Below the pieces are notes generated by a model. The model had not been told where the DNA came from. It searched no databases and worked only from the letters and a program-made list of their open reading frames with translations. The translations under genes and the position numbers were made by a program. From assembly GCF_947179165.1 (NCBI RefSeq), contig NC_077237.1, positions 11,584,735 to 11,648,734 on the forward strand: 64,000 nucleotides of DNA. Reading direction: 5' to 3'. Source of the DNA: Solanum dulcamara (taxonomy: Eukaryota; Streptophyta; Magnoliopsida; Solanales; Solanaceae). Each line of letters begins with the position of its first letter. The first letter of the stretch is position 1. Of this stretch, positions 10,963 to 23,398 are shown piece after piece.

Positions 10963-13380
10963 GAATGGACCAAAAGCGTAATAAATGATAAATTTGGAAC
11001 ATAATTTTTCCTTATTTTAAAATAGTCAATGGTGGATTTAGTGAATATTATACGTGTTCTTACGAGATTTCAATAATATTTTATTATAAACTCAGTTATT
11101 AGTATATATTAAATTAAAAATATCATTATACAAATCTATAAACTTCTAATTTTGAATTTGCTAAAAGGAATGGCAGAATCATAAACATAGCTGTGGTGCA
11201 TTACTCCTCACATAGTAATTGCCTTTTAATTTCATATTACACTTTTTCAACGTGAAAATTAATATTCAACTAAGGTTATCACTCTTCACAAAATTATTCA
11301 AACATGAGTTTCTCTCAGTTAATCTGGAATCAAATTACTTAGCAATACATATATTTAAAAATACAGTGTAAAGTGTAAACAAATACTTTTTTGTTAGATT
11401 AGTTTAGGCTAGGTGCGTTGCACATGAATTTAGTGTCTATCAAAAATAAATTCAAAGAATATAAAATAATACTAAATCAAGTTTAATAACACTTTGACTT
11501 CAATGTGGATTCAATATCCATTTAAATGGAAAAAGTAAATATTATTACATTGACATAAGAGTTAAATTAAAAATAAATTTGTACAGTGGGCCATTTTCTT
11601 AAATCCTTTTATTTTATTGAGTTAATCCAACATAGAACCTTAAAATTGACTAAAATTTTTGCATCCCTTTCACTTAAAAAAGTGTGTGACTCTTCCTTTT
11701 CCTCAATACAAATTTCAATCACATTTAATTTAGGCATGATAAAAATAGATTTAATCGATCGCTATAAAAATTAGCAACCTAAATTTATACATACACTGAT
11801 AAGCATGATTAAAGATAATATTAATCTTAATACACCAAATCAAAAAGTGAATAAGGAATAATAATATTTGCCAAACTAATCTCTGGATTACTATACACAA
11901 TACTCAGTATCTACCAAACAACAATGTGTCTGTATACATAGGAAAAATTAGCAAACAAAAAAATGTAATGAAAATATTAACATAAATTAATTAATATCAA
12001 TATCTCATAGACTGTAACGGTATATTAAGTGAGAAATTCTTGTTGTTGTTTTATATAAAGTTCTACTCCTATTTGGTGAGAAATAAGACTTCCTAACTAA
12101 TTCTAAAACACTCAATGTAATCCAATTATCAGTTTAACACTACAAATTAAATTTGTATAATTTGCAAATCTCGTAATAATGAAGCTATATGCTCATTCAA
12201 CTGAAATTTCTCATATTTCACTACAAAATAAGAGAAATCACCATATGTAAAGTATATTATTACATAAAAAAAGAAAAAAAAGACTAAAACTACATTTATC
12301 CTCCCACAATGCAACATAATGTAGTTAGAACCAATGATAATTGCAAATATTATATCTATCTGCATAAACTATAATACAATTACATCAATTATTGAGAATT
12401 AAAATAAGGTGAAAGACTTATGAAAAGGAGAAAATTATAAAGGAAAAAATACATGACCTAAATTATTTTTGTAGAAATTTTCGTGTTCATCAATTTGATT
12501 TTTGATGTATAGATATCAAAATAGTCTTGTTATTTTTTTAAAATTGATATAATCTTTAGACTTCAAATAGAGGTTTGAATACAATATGTCAAATTTAAAA
12601 TTAGCATAATATATTTTAAAGATATTACCATACGTAAAGCTTCTCTTAGAATTGATATAGCCGCCTTAAAACTTCCACATTAATAGGATATAATTCTAAA
12701 ACAGCTAAAACATTGAAAGTTGTTAAAAGGTAGAAGTTCACGAATTTTCTTTTGAAAAAGTGCTAAATTTTGTTGATTCAATAAGAAATTATTTTATTAA
12801 TTAGGATTCTTATATTTGGTCGTACATTCAATTGGGACTTCTATCTAATAATTCAATTAAGGAAAAAAATTTAAGAAGTAAAATTATAGTCAATTTTAAA
12901 TTATTAAGTATTAGGAGCTTTTACCTATTGAAAATAAGTAAAGATCTAATAATTATAAATTCAATTAATTTAAAGTCCTAAATATCAAGATAATAATTAA
13001 ATGATAATTATTTAAAAAATAAACTAATATTTGTTCTCAATAGAATGTTTCATAATTTCACAGTAGTTATTCTTTGTACCTAAAAGAATTCTAAATTTAA
13101 AGTGAATCCTATACCTTAATGGCTAAACCTAAACAAAAGAGAGCCTTAAAAAAAACGCAACATTATTATTGTTTACAATTTATCCAACTCAAATGCATAA
13201 ATAATAATGGAAGAAAAGTGGTGAAAAGACGATTTTATCTAATGCGAAATCCTTTAATGAAAGCCAAAAATTCAATCAATATTTTAAGAGTTTTCATGCT
13301 TTTAATATAGTATAGATAGATGGACTATTGGGGCATAAAATGTTGAGATTTGCCATACAATTATTTTTTTGTTATCATAC
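10963..13380. other. Gene-free AT-rich stretch
   Basis: No exon, RNA gene or transposon protein could be supported. Open frames are short and of AT-driven composition. Confidence 0.4.
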
Positions 13381-13384
13381 CGAA

Positions 13385-14040
13385 TTCTTTTTGTTGTTGT
13401 GACCAAGGACCTGTTTGGTCACATATATTTTTGGAAAAAAATTTGAAAATTGGTATTTGGTCATACAACTTAGCAAATATATTTGACAATCTCCCAAGTT
13501 TTCGAATACTAAAAAAATTAGTATTTGGGCCAAGTTCTACTATTTGAAAAAGTTATAAATATTTAAAAATTACCCAAAACATTTATATTTTATAAAAAAA
13601 TAACCATTATTTATTTTTTTCAACTAATATTTATCTACCTCCTTCGAAAAATTTTGAGTTATAATTTGAGTGACAAGATTGAAAAAAAAAGAATAATTTG
13701 TTTTTAATGAATTATAAATCCGACTGAATCAGTGACAAGTTTGAGTATGCGATTAATGTATTGCTCTTGTCCATATTCTAATTTTGTTGTTGTTGATTGT
13801 TATCCATTATGTTATAAGGTTATTTTTTAACGGAACATTTTTATCATAAAATGATAATACAAACTTATAGGTATTTTAAATAATTTTTAGAACCTACGAA
13901 TATAAATCATATATTTTGAAATAATCAAATATTCTTGAAAAATTTATAATCAAACGTATAGTGAAATTTTACCAAAATTTCACCAAAAAATAACTCGTCA
14001 AAAATATTTAAAAATTTAAGTTCAAACACTAGTCAAATTT
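13385..14040. mobile_element. Probable MITE or foldback element
   Basis: It starts GACCTGTTTGGTCACA and ends near AAGTTCAAACACTAGTCAAAT, with inverted runs such as TTTTGGAAAAAAATTTGAAAA against TTTCACCAAAAAATA. GTTTGG..CCAAAC-type ends are common in plant MITEs. The exact ends and target duplication are unclear. Confidence 0.3.
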
Positions 14041-14624
14041 AGGGTTGGGGATGGAATAGGTCCACTAGAACCCATTAATTCCACTCCAATAAATATAGGA
14101 GTAAATGTTGTAGGAATTGTCAAAACAATTGACTTTTTTTTTTTAAAACATAAAAAAAGATAATTTCAGAAATTTTTCTTCAGATTTTGCTCTTACCTTC
14201 CTTATTTTGATTTTTTTATAATTATTTTTTAAATTTATATAAAATAAATATAAATTAATTATGATTTAATAAATTTATCCTTATTTTAGAACATGTTCTA
14301 TTTAACCGATTCTATTTCTAAAATTAGTATGACCATATAAAATAAGATAGAATGAGTACTAGTATACTATAGTACCATATAGAATACTTTCTAATGTCAT
14401 GAAAGAATTCAAACGACTGTAAAGTGGATCTGCCTGCCCAATATCCACCCTACAATTCAATGTCACTGATAGTCACTTTTCATTTCTCCAACAACATTAT
14501 GAGGGTGTTTGGGTATAGATTTAAAATATTTTTTATTTATTTCATAAAAAATAAAGTTATGTTTGATTATATTTTTATACAGAGTATTTAAAATTATATT
14601 TATATTTGATTATACTTATATATA

Positions 14625-14693
14625 GTAGTGGAGCCAGAATTTTGACTAAAGGATGCCAAAATATAAAAAAGTAAAATCGCGTAGAAGTCACGA

Positions 14694-14727
<34 letters not shown>

Positions 14728-14806
14728 TATCTTTTTACCTAGCTACGCGGTGTATATTTCCAACGAAGGGTCAACACCCTTCTAAATATATGTGGCTCCG
14801 CCACTG
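14625..14806. mobile_element. hAT-type MITE
   Basis: Left end TAGTGGAGCCAGAATTTT and right end TATGTGGCTCCGCCACTG form inverted repeats of the CAGTGGCGGAGCCA type seen at hAT element ends. A TATATA-TGTGTG microsatellite (about 14693-14727) lies inside. No transposase is encoded. The 8-base target duplication is not clear. Confidence 0.55.
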
Positions 14807-15211
14807 CTTAAATACATTTCAAAAAGTAAAAAATAAATTGAAAAACAAGTTGAGCTATTTTCCTAATTTAAAATATAACTTTAAATTGAATTTGAATTTT
14901 TATGATCAAATTTTAATTTTTAAATAAAGTAAAAAATTATTTAAAAATAAAAATATGGCAAACGTAAATCACTTTGTGATACACTGGTTCTCTTTAAAAT
15001 TAGTGTCAATGTTTGTAGAGGAGCTTTTGCATAATTTGTATTATCCCATGCATTTGGCATCAGGGGAAAGTCATCTTTATAATTATGAGTTCAACATAAT
15101 TTAAAATTTTTAATTTACATTAAAAAAATGTTTAATATATATAAATAATTGGTCTAAAACTTAAATTATATAAAAAGTTATAATTGAAAATCAATAAATA
15201 AAAATTCTTGC

Positions 15212-15355
15212 TCGGCTTACACGTGGCATCCACTACACAAAATCACAAATGACACATCGAAGCCTTATTTGAAGTGTCTAAAATAAACAAAGCTTAGTTG
15301 AAGTGTCTAAATGAATTTGATGCCAATTTTAAGGGCCACCGATGGATTTCGCCTT
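15212..15355 (+). mobile_element. Isolated terminal repeat of the MULE-like family at 905-1076
   Basis: It shares with 905-1076 the ordered words AGCCTTA, AGTGTCTAAAAT, CTTAGTTGA, GTGTCTAA and CCACCGATGG, in the same orientation. No inverted partner was found nearby, so it is a solo end or a truncated copy. Confidence 0.5.
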
Positions 15356-17400
15356 AAAAAAAATTAAAAAAAGGCAGTCAAAGGAAGCTTTGTTTACAAG
15401 TGTTGTTAGATCCAAAAAATTATGCCCACTTATCTTTCTTTTTTTAAAATAAAAAATATTGTATAGAACTTGTAGAGTACCATGTAACTTTGGGATTAAC
15501 TAAATCTATAATTAGTGAATAGTGAGGAATTCTTAATTTAATATTTTGGGGAATGTTCGTTCTAAGAATAATTAATTATTTAATTGCAACAGTCGAAATC
15601 AATAATTTGCCCATTTGATTAAGTTACAACGTTTTGGTGGTCCAAAGATTATTATGCTCTTAAGATGTAAAATTAAAATATTGCTGACATGTATTCTAGT
15701 TATGTTTAGGTTTGTTTATTATTCTTCAACATTCTCTATAATAATGAACAAAAATATTTTAAATCTATATGAACTACCCCAGAATTTTACAGCTAATAAC
15801 AACTTCTGCCAAATCAGTATGAATTGTGATTGAATGATTGAGATTTTTCTACTCTTAATTAAAAATTTTGAATTCGAGATCTTGAAAATAAAAAAAAAAA
15901 TTAACATTGGGAGTGTCACTCCCAAAAATAGATCATGCATTATCTGAATACGAATTTAATTAAACCCAAATACGAATATTAAAAAAAAAAAGCATATTGT
16001 CTGTCTCTCTTCGCATATTATATTAGGTCTAAGCATTGGTGAATAGAATTACTTAATACATATTGATAGTGGAAGATGACAAATATCATTAGGATTATGT
16101 TAAAATGTGTAAAAACTAGTCCGGATACCAGGACACCACGATTATAAATAAAAAAACCATGGAATATCGATCATAATTAGCTTCCTCTTACTTTGATTAT
16201 TTTAATCATTATCTTTATGTTATTTTATCACAAACAAAATTCTCTCTCCATTTATGATAATTTCTCTTTAAAGCCCTTTTTCTTTTGCCTCCTCTATATC
16301 AAGTATTTGTACGATATTTTTCAACGACATATTTGATTCTTTGCTTCTAAAGGTAATTCATCTACGATAATAATAATATATATTTTGGTATAATTTTATA
16401 AGTAAAATCTAAAAAAAGTGATATGTATTTCACTTACAAACAATGTCTTGATTTCTAATGACAATATATTGTGGACCCATGTATATATCATCTGATAGTA
16501 TATGACAAATATAATTAATATTTGACTAAATTTTTTTTTATCTTTATTTTGTGAAAATAAAAAAAATATTTATAATAGACCTTCGATTCAAATAAAGCAC
16601 ATAAAAATTATAAAAAACATAATAATAAAAAATTATATAAAATAATAATAATAATAAAAAAACAATAGCAACAACAAACTAAACGATCTGGTTATCCATC
16701 TAAATAATACTAAGATATGATAATTTGTTGAATGGGATTACGATATAAATTGTATATACAAGCAGATTCAAATGCAAGAATTAGTCAAACGTTATATTCT
16801 AAGCCAAAGTTAATTGTTTAAATTTTCATATAGGTTAAATTAAATGTTGATTTTTGTGAAAATTCAGATTTTCATTTTCAAAGGTAAGAGAAAGTTTATT
16901 TTATTCAAAGTATCTCGTAATCTTCTTTATTATGCTTTTAAATATAATCACCTTAGTAAGCACTATATTGCATATTGTTTTTATTCAACCAAATAAAATC
17001 CCCATTGAATAACCTAAATAATTGTTAAAACCTAAATAAATATGCAAAATACTAATTGCTCTGGAGTATTAAAACAATTATTTTAATTGGTTACCACTAC
17101 ACTGTACATCTTTTTAAGTAAAAATAAAGGCTAATTTTTTTCCTACTATTCAATAGTTCAACTTCACCCCCTAAAAAGATTTGAACAACAAAAAGAAATC
17201 AAAGCAGCAACGACAAAAGAAAATGCTAGCTAATTTCTTTTTATCTGTTTAAATCTTAATAGAAAAAGTTATGGGTCGTTTAATAAGGGATTACAATTAT
17301 ATAAATATTAGTTATTTTATTTTTTATTTTACATAAAATAATACATGAATTTTTTCATATTTTATACATATATTAGTTAGGTGAGTTTCTACGAATTCGT
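15356..17400. other. Gene-free AT-rich stretch
   Basis: Only short frames of AT-driven composition and an AATAATAATAAT run near 16645. Nothing further is supported. Confidence 0.4.
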
Positions 17401-18960
17401 TTACTTACAAATAATGCACATATGATAGATTGAGAACGTTTGAAGCTTTACGACGGGAAAAGATTTTTTTTAAGGATTCGCAATACGTGTTCGACATTTG
17501 AAGTATGTTAGGACTTTCTAGACTTTGTTGAAGGACTTTTTTCAATTAAAGATTAAAATGAAATAGACAATGGATAAGGGCGAAAGATGGTCTCATATCA
17601 ATACTGTGATGGGCATTGGTATAAGTATCGGTGTTACACAATTCACAGTAGAATAAAAATAGCTTCTGATTTGATTTTGCCTGAAACGAATTCCTCTTTG
17701 ATAAGAACTATTTGAGTAAACAACCATTGAATCAAATTTCGATGAAGCGAAAATCGTCTTTACCTTTAGTTGGAAATAAATATAGGTCGAATTTCCACTT
17801 CTATAAGCGAGAAAGTTTATTACTATGAAATGATGGATTGTAATTTAAGAATGCCAAAGCACATGGGCATTAACTGATGTAATATTGATTTGATTGCTTG
17901 TGTGTTTGTAATTTACTGCACTAGTATATTCGTGATAGTTAAGGTGATTACATGTCATATCGATATTTGAATGATATATTGAGATGCATCATCCCCTATT
18001 TTGTTTATAATATATTATGCACATGTGTTGACATGAGATTCAATATAAGTAAGAGTCTGACACGTGGAGATCGTCCGTGTTGATATCGTATTATAATTAT
18101 GAGTTGGACACGTGGAGATCGTCCGTGCTGAAGATGATTTGATTTTATGATAGTGCATTCAGATCGTTCGCATAGGCACATAGTGATCGTTCATGTCGGT
18201 ATGTGGACCTCGTGAGTTCCCCTCACAAACTCTCGAAGAATTTTTGAGAAATATTGTATATATACAGTTGAGAAATTACTTGGCATTTGAGGCATATCAT
18301 CTCATGATGTAGCACTGCATCTCATCATATCCTTCATTTTTGTTTGATTGTGTGCTTCATTGGTGTTTGGACATTATGTGACACTTAATTATCCCCATTT
18401 GATGAAATTTGACTGATAAGTATAATGTAGACTTGTAAAATTGAAGAATAATTTCTTATATACTCTTGTAACTATTTTTTTGTTATGAGTCAATCAGACA
18501 TAATAGGTACGTGTGATTTCATACTCATACTAAACTTGTCGCACTCTTTTGTGGTGCAAATTCAATTTTGAATACGAACTCATGTTATTGAGCTTTTGAG
18601 TCCGAGCTTGGATTATCTTGGAGTTGTGGTGAGTTGCTTGGTTGTTCTGCGGGCCACACCTTCCTCTATTTTTTATTTATTTAGTTGTTTTAGTATTCAG
18701 ACAGGATACTTTTTACCTCTAGACTGGTTATTTTAGTTTTAGATTTGCATCTTATTTTAAAAGCTCTTGTACTCATGACACAAAATCTTGAGTAATATTT
18801 CACCTTTTTCGCATTTCATTTTAAGAGACTTATACTTGGGATATTTTGCTTGTTACATACCTTTCTATTTTATCTATTAAGTTGAATTGGTAAACTTATT
18901 GAGTTGGCTTACCTATCAATTTGGAACATATGTGTCATCACGATTTGTGCTTTTTGAATC
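17401..18960. repeat. Dispersed repeat remnant, possibly an old LTR
   Basis: It is less AT-rich than its flanks. It carries two exact copies of GACACGTGGAGATCGTCCGTG (18059-18079 and 18107-18127) and weaker forms near 18170-18198. The later part (about 18540-18800) has the texture of plant gypsy LTRs, but no polyprotein, primer site or paired LTR is present. The identity is a guess. Confidence 0.3.
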
Positions 18961-19477
18961 GTGATAATTTTATACATGAATAACTTACTTTCTAACTAAC
19001 TATCAAATATCATATAACTTATACAAAAAGTAATACATAAATAAGTTATCTTTTTACTAGCTATCAATTGATCCTTGTTATTATATCAATAAAAAATACT
19101 TCATTCATCTCAAAATAAATGTCACCTTACAAATTCAAAACAAAAATTAGTATGTTCTTCCAACTATTTCCTTAGGACTCATTATGTTGGACAATAAATT
19201 ACTCCAACCAATTGTGAAATAAATTCATCATAAAATTATTTTCTAAATTAGTCATCTCTTATCCACTATATTCTTTTACATTTAATTTTAAAAAGATAAT
19301 TACTAAATAAAAATAATTATGAAAGATGCAGAACTTAAGAAAACGTGTCAAGTATTCACAGCTAGCATTGAGCTTTGCAAAGACAGTATGGAAAGTTTCT
19401 TTTTTAAAAAAGTGTAAGAACCGTGTGAAAAGCCCGATGGCAATTCCGTAGTTATATACAACTACAGGCCCTATTTG

Positions 19478-19675
19478 TTTCCTAAAATCTCTTTATATAC
19501 TGCACTAGTATTTTTTTCCAATGAAGCTAAACTATACAATACACATATAAAAGCCCTTCAATTCTTGCAAAATTTCTCTTTTCACTCCCAAACTTCCTCC
19601 TACCCATTAGCTTCTTATCTCCAAAAAATCCAATTTTTTTTGACAATTTTTTGCCTACTCTTCAGTTTCTGCATA
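19478..19675 (+). promoter_or_regulatory. Promoter and leader of NOI copy 1
   Basis: A TATA box (CATATAAAAG, 19544-19553) is followed by a CT-rich leader with TTTCTCTTTTCACTCCC, a common plant 5' untranslated composition. The ATG lies about 125 bases further on. The stretch 19478-19614 has no counterpart in copy 2, where the mTERF gene occupies this position. The start of transcription is inferred, not seen. Confidence 0.5.
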
Positions 19676-22600
19676 ATGGATGATCGCAAGGAGGTAAAGA
19701 AACAAAAAGTTTAAATCTTTACTCACTTTTCTTGCTGATTTTACTTTCTTGATTTTCTTGAGAATTGGGAAACAGTTTCTTGAAGTTCAAAATATGATCT
19801 TTGCTTCCATATTTTGCATTTTACATGAAACAAGGCAAACCCCTTTGTAAAGTTCAAAGCTTTACTTTTTGGAGTAGTGGGGGGTGGGGGGTTCTGAACT
19901 GTCTTTTTTCATTTTTTTTGGATACCTTTTTGGGAGTTAAAGTATATGAATCTGAAGTTTGAGCTTCTTCTTCTTTATTGGATTATATAAATGCATGAAT
20001 CTGTAGATTTTGCAGTTTGGTTGGATTGTTGTTGTCAAAGTGTGTGTCCTTTTGAATCTTGAATGTATAAGACTGCTTGAATATATATCTCTTGGTGAAT
20101 TCAACTTTTTGAACAGTTTTACTCTTGTGGTCAAGAATTTATCATTTTGGTCAACTTTAATCATCTTAACTAAAATATAGTAATTGGGTAAAAGATGTTG
20201 GGCAATTAGTCAAAATTCTCAATTATTCTTCCTTCATACTACTATTCTTTGGGTGTCATGATTGGTGGAACTATTTTTTGAACTTTAAAGATTAGTTAAT
20301 CTTTATGAATTTTCAGCTGTCATTACAGCGATGCGCACAATAGACCTTGTGGTTGGGCTCTTCTCCGACTTCCTGCGCATAGCGGGAGGTTTAATGCACG
20401 GGCGGACCTTTTATTGTTGAGCATCAGTTGTTTAAATATGTTAGGTCAGTAGAAGCCAAAATAATTGTTTACCTAACAGTTGATATCTTCTAGTTGGTCC
20501 AGTCTATGGATTTTTATTTATGCGAAGTGTTTATTTTTAAGTTAGGTAGTCTATTTTATGGATCTATATACATATGTACCTGGTTGAAGGAATGTGAGTG
20601 ACTTAATCAAAGTTCTGTTGTCCCTGTTTGTGGAAATAAATTTGAATGCCTTAGTTGAATATGAAGTCACTTCCTCTTAGATAAGCTTAATACATGGAAG
20701 ATCTCGGTAAATAGTCAAGATTGTGTTTAAGTTAGTACTTAGATGGCGTTTGGACATGTGATATGAATCTAAAATATGTGTTTTGACATGAGATTTGGAG
20801 TCATGATTTCAAATCTCAAATTCTCCAAAAAGCATGATTTTGGGATTCTAAATGTGAATAGATTGTATGTATCATGTGGAAGGATTATATTAAAGAATAA
20901 TTAGTTAGTATTATTATTGATTAATGAATCTTTATAAAATTATGTGTATTTGAAAGTTTGTGAATCGTAAATATTTATTTATAAAAGGAACATGGAGATA
21001 AGCGATTTATCAGTGCGGCGCCTTTAGATATTCTAATATCTTACTTATGAACTATGGTTTGCTCACTTGATAAGATTGTTATAAGAATTGGAGAAATTTT
21101 AATAGTTTTCACAACTTATGGGGCTTTCATGTTTATGAGAAAAGATACAACTTAAAAAATTCAAATTGCATATCCAAACAAAACTTCAACTTCAAACCAA
21201 TTTGAGTTTAAATCATGATTTCAAATTAGTAGTTGCATTTATGAGGACTAAACTTGTAACTATCTGAAAGTTTTACAGGATAATGATTCTTTTTGTCTTC
21301 TTGACAATGTCTAATGTTTGTTAAGTGGGGTTGCCAAAAACTATGTTCTTGAACTTACCAAGTAAAGGAAAATTAGGAGAAATTTTAGATACATATTGTT
21401 ATATTATTGAATTGACTGTGAATCTTTTTCTTCATTAACAGAAAACTGCACCATGGCTATCAGTGCCACAATTTGGAGACTGGGACCAAAAAGGTGTGAT
21501 GCCAGACTACTCAATGGATTTCTCAAAGATAAGAGAGAATAGGAAACAGAACAAATCAAGAGCCAGTCTTGGAAATGAGGAAGAACTTATTTCCACAACC
21601 AATAGCAAATCAAATACAGTTCACTCAGCCCACAGTGATGATCTCCAATTCCATCAAAACCACCCATCAACTGTAAGTTCTTTTGGCCTATGTTGCTCGG
21701 ACTCTCCAATAATGTTGCTGCACCTGTGTCACATCCTTCAAATATGTACTTCTTTTGATGGATCCGACATGCACCTGACAACATTTTTGAATGAGTCCGA
21801 ACAACATAGCTTTTCGCTTTTAAAATGCCAGTCTTTCCTATTTTAGTTTAAATGCTGATTAGAGTTACAGGTAAGTGTCAGATAATGAGGAAATATTGTA
21901 TTGAGTACATGGATCAGACAAGTACTTGGCAGTTATTAAATAAAGGGTGCGACAAATAATATTTAGTTGGATACATGTGGTGGGGTCATTGTGTTACTGA
22001 TCAGTAGGGGGGAAGTATGGTCAACCTTATATTCTCTTATTAACAAGTAATTTACTCAAAATAATACCAGCTCATGAGTATCTTCAGACAATGGAATGGA
22101 CAATTATTGTACAACCAAATATTTATTTGTAATTCTTATGGAGCTATAACATAGGGAATACAAGAACAACAACATACGTATAAATAATGTATGCAGACCT
22201 TGCACCTACCTTTATGGGTAGAGAGGTGGTTTTTGATAGACCCTCAACTCAAAAGGATAGAAATGTTGCCCTTTTTGTTTTGCCTTTTTTTCCCTTTGGC
22301 AAGGCTTGGTGTAAGAAAAGTTGAGGCTATATTTAATAGGGTGTATGCACTATGCATTAACCAATTTCGAATATGATGATGCATTAGAAGTTCTCATCTC
22401 GAACTCTTAGTTGATGGAGAAAGTGAAAGGCTCATTATTTGAGCCGAGGGTATTATCGGAAACAACCTCTTTGCCCCACAAAGGTAGATGTAAGGTCTAT
22501 GTATATCTTACCCTTCCCAGACCTCACTTGTGGGATTATCGTTGTTGTTGTAGATTGGGCACAAGTGTTGTTCCCCTGTGGTGTTCCACTCATTAATGAG

Positions 22601-23398
22601 TGATGGAAAGTGGTCCTCCTAAAAGGGCCAAATCACATGAAAACTGTAAACAAGTTGCAAGAAAGTGATGTTTTCCTAATTGGGTAACCAATTTTTCTTG
22701 TCCACAAAAATGCATTTGGCTGTTGCTAGTCTTCGAATGCCGGTCTTGTGGTGGAAACAGAGTTTCATATTCGAATACAACCTCTTCCGAACATCCTAGT
22801 GGAACAAATTTGGTCTTCAAAAAACGAACCTTTTCTTTTAGTGATCTTGATTTTACACATCTTAGTAAATAGGTCTTTGACGTGGGTGGTGGAACGGCCC
22901 ATACTCATGGCGTGTAGGGACCAAATACCACCAGCCTCCCCATTCCCTTCCTCCTCACCCTGCCTCGGCCACCATGTGACCGAAAAAGATGAGAAATCTT
23001 ACATGTGTTCTAGAAATCATATTTGGTCAACCATTCTCGAGTCTCTTATAACTCCAATTTTCCTGTGGACCCTTGTTAAATTGAAAAAGCATAGCAAAGT
23101 CTCGACAGCTTGAAAATATGAAAAAAAATACCCTCTACAAATATGGTGGAAATGATGGGAAAATGATATCTGAATGCCTTGAAAAGTCATCGTATTGCTG
23201 ATATAATGTCTCTTAGTTGAAGTGTAGTATTTTTGTGGTTTGTGCTTCTTCATGTATTGTAAGCTTTTTAGCAAATGGTAAATTTTGCACAAGTGTTATT
23301 TAAGATATTCATTGCATTTTTTTAATTTTATTTTTTATTTTGTTTGACAGACAAGAAGAAGCATCTTCAGCTACTTCAACTGCTGTGTGAAAGCTTGA
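19676..23398 (+). CDS. NOI/RIN4-type small membrane-associated protein, copy 1
   Basis: Three exons: 19676-19693, 21442-21672 and 23351-23398, all with GT-AG junctions in phase 0, giving 98 residues. Residues 14-20 are VPQFGDW, the core of the NOI domain (RIN4 family) and a match to the PxFGxW site that the bacterial protease AvrRpt2 cleaves in RIN4. The domain continues with PDYSMDFSKIRENRKQ (27-42). The C-terminus is SIFSYFNCCVKA; the Cys pair at 94-95 is placed as in NOI proteins, where it is thought to be acylated and hold the protein at the plasma membrane. RIN4-family proteins act in immune signalling and vesicle tethering; this short single-NOI form has no assigned role here. The start is set by the MDDRKE first exon, conserved in copy 2. 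The gene has its own TATA-like promoter, unlike copy 2. Confidence 0.85.
20325..20412 (+). mobile_element. 3' fragment of an Au-type SINE in NOI intron 1
   Basis: It matches the 3' half of the SINE at 25421-25608: the CAATAGACC(C)TTGTGGT word, CCTGCGCATAGCGGGAG and a short T tail. Copy 2 has an uninterrupted sequence here (CAGCTTTCATTGTTGAGC, near 41711-41728), so the fragment was added to copy 1 after the duplication. The flanks share only ATT, too short to call a target duplication. Confidence 0.75.
20745..21200. mobile_element. MITE-like element in NOI intron 1, present in both copies
   Basis: It begins GGCGTTTGGACATG and ends near CATATCCAAACAAAA, an inverted GTTTGGA/TCCAAAC pair. The counterpart in copy 2 is at about 42053-42480, so it predates the duplication. 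No coding capacity. Confidence 0.4.
22150..22560. repeat. Inverted pair of TS-like tails in NOI intron 2
   Basis: The minus-oriented tail (about 22160-22260) reads ACAACAACATACG, then GCAGACCTTGC and GATAGACCCTCAACTCAA. The plus-oriented tail (about 22437-22555) reads TTGAGCCGAGGGTATTATCGG, CCCAGACCTCACTTGTGGG and GTTGTTGTTG. Both are also in copy 2 (about 43440-43530 and 43715-43840), so they predate the duplication. They can pair with each other and fold back. Confidence 0.6.

Noticed and set aside
19937..20164. Minus-strand frames conserved in both NOI introns 1 (also 41245-41562)
   Set aside because: Conserved only because the introns are recent duplicates; they hold poly-Pro from a G run and no recognised domain.
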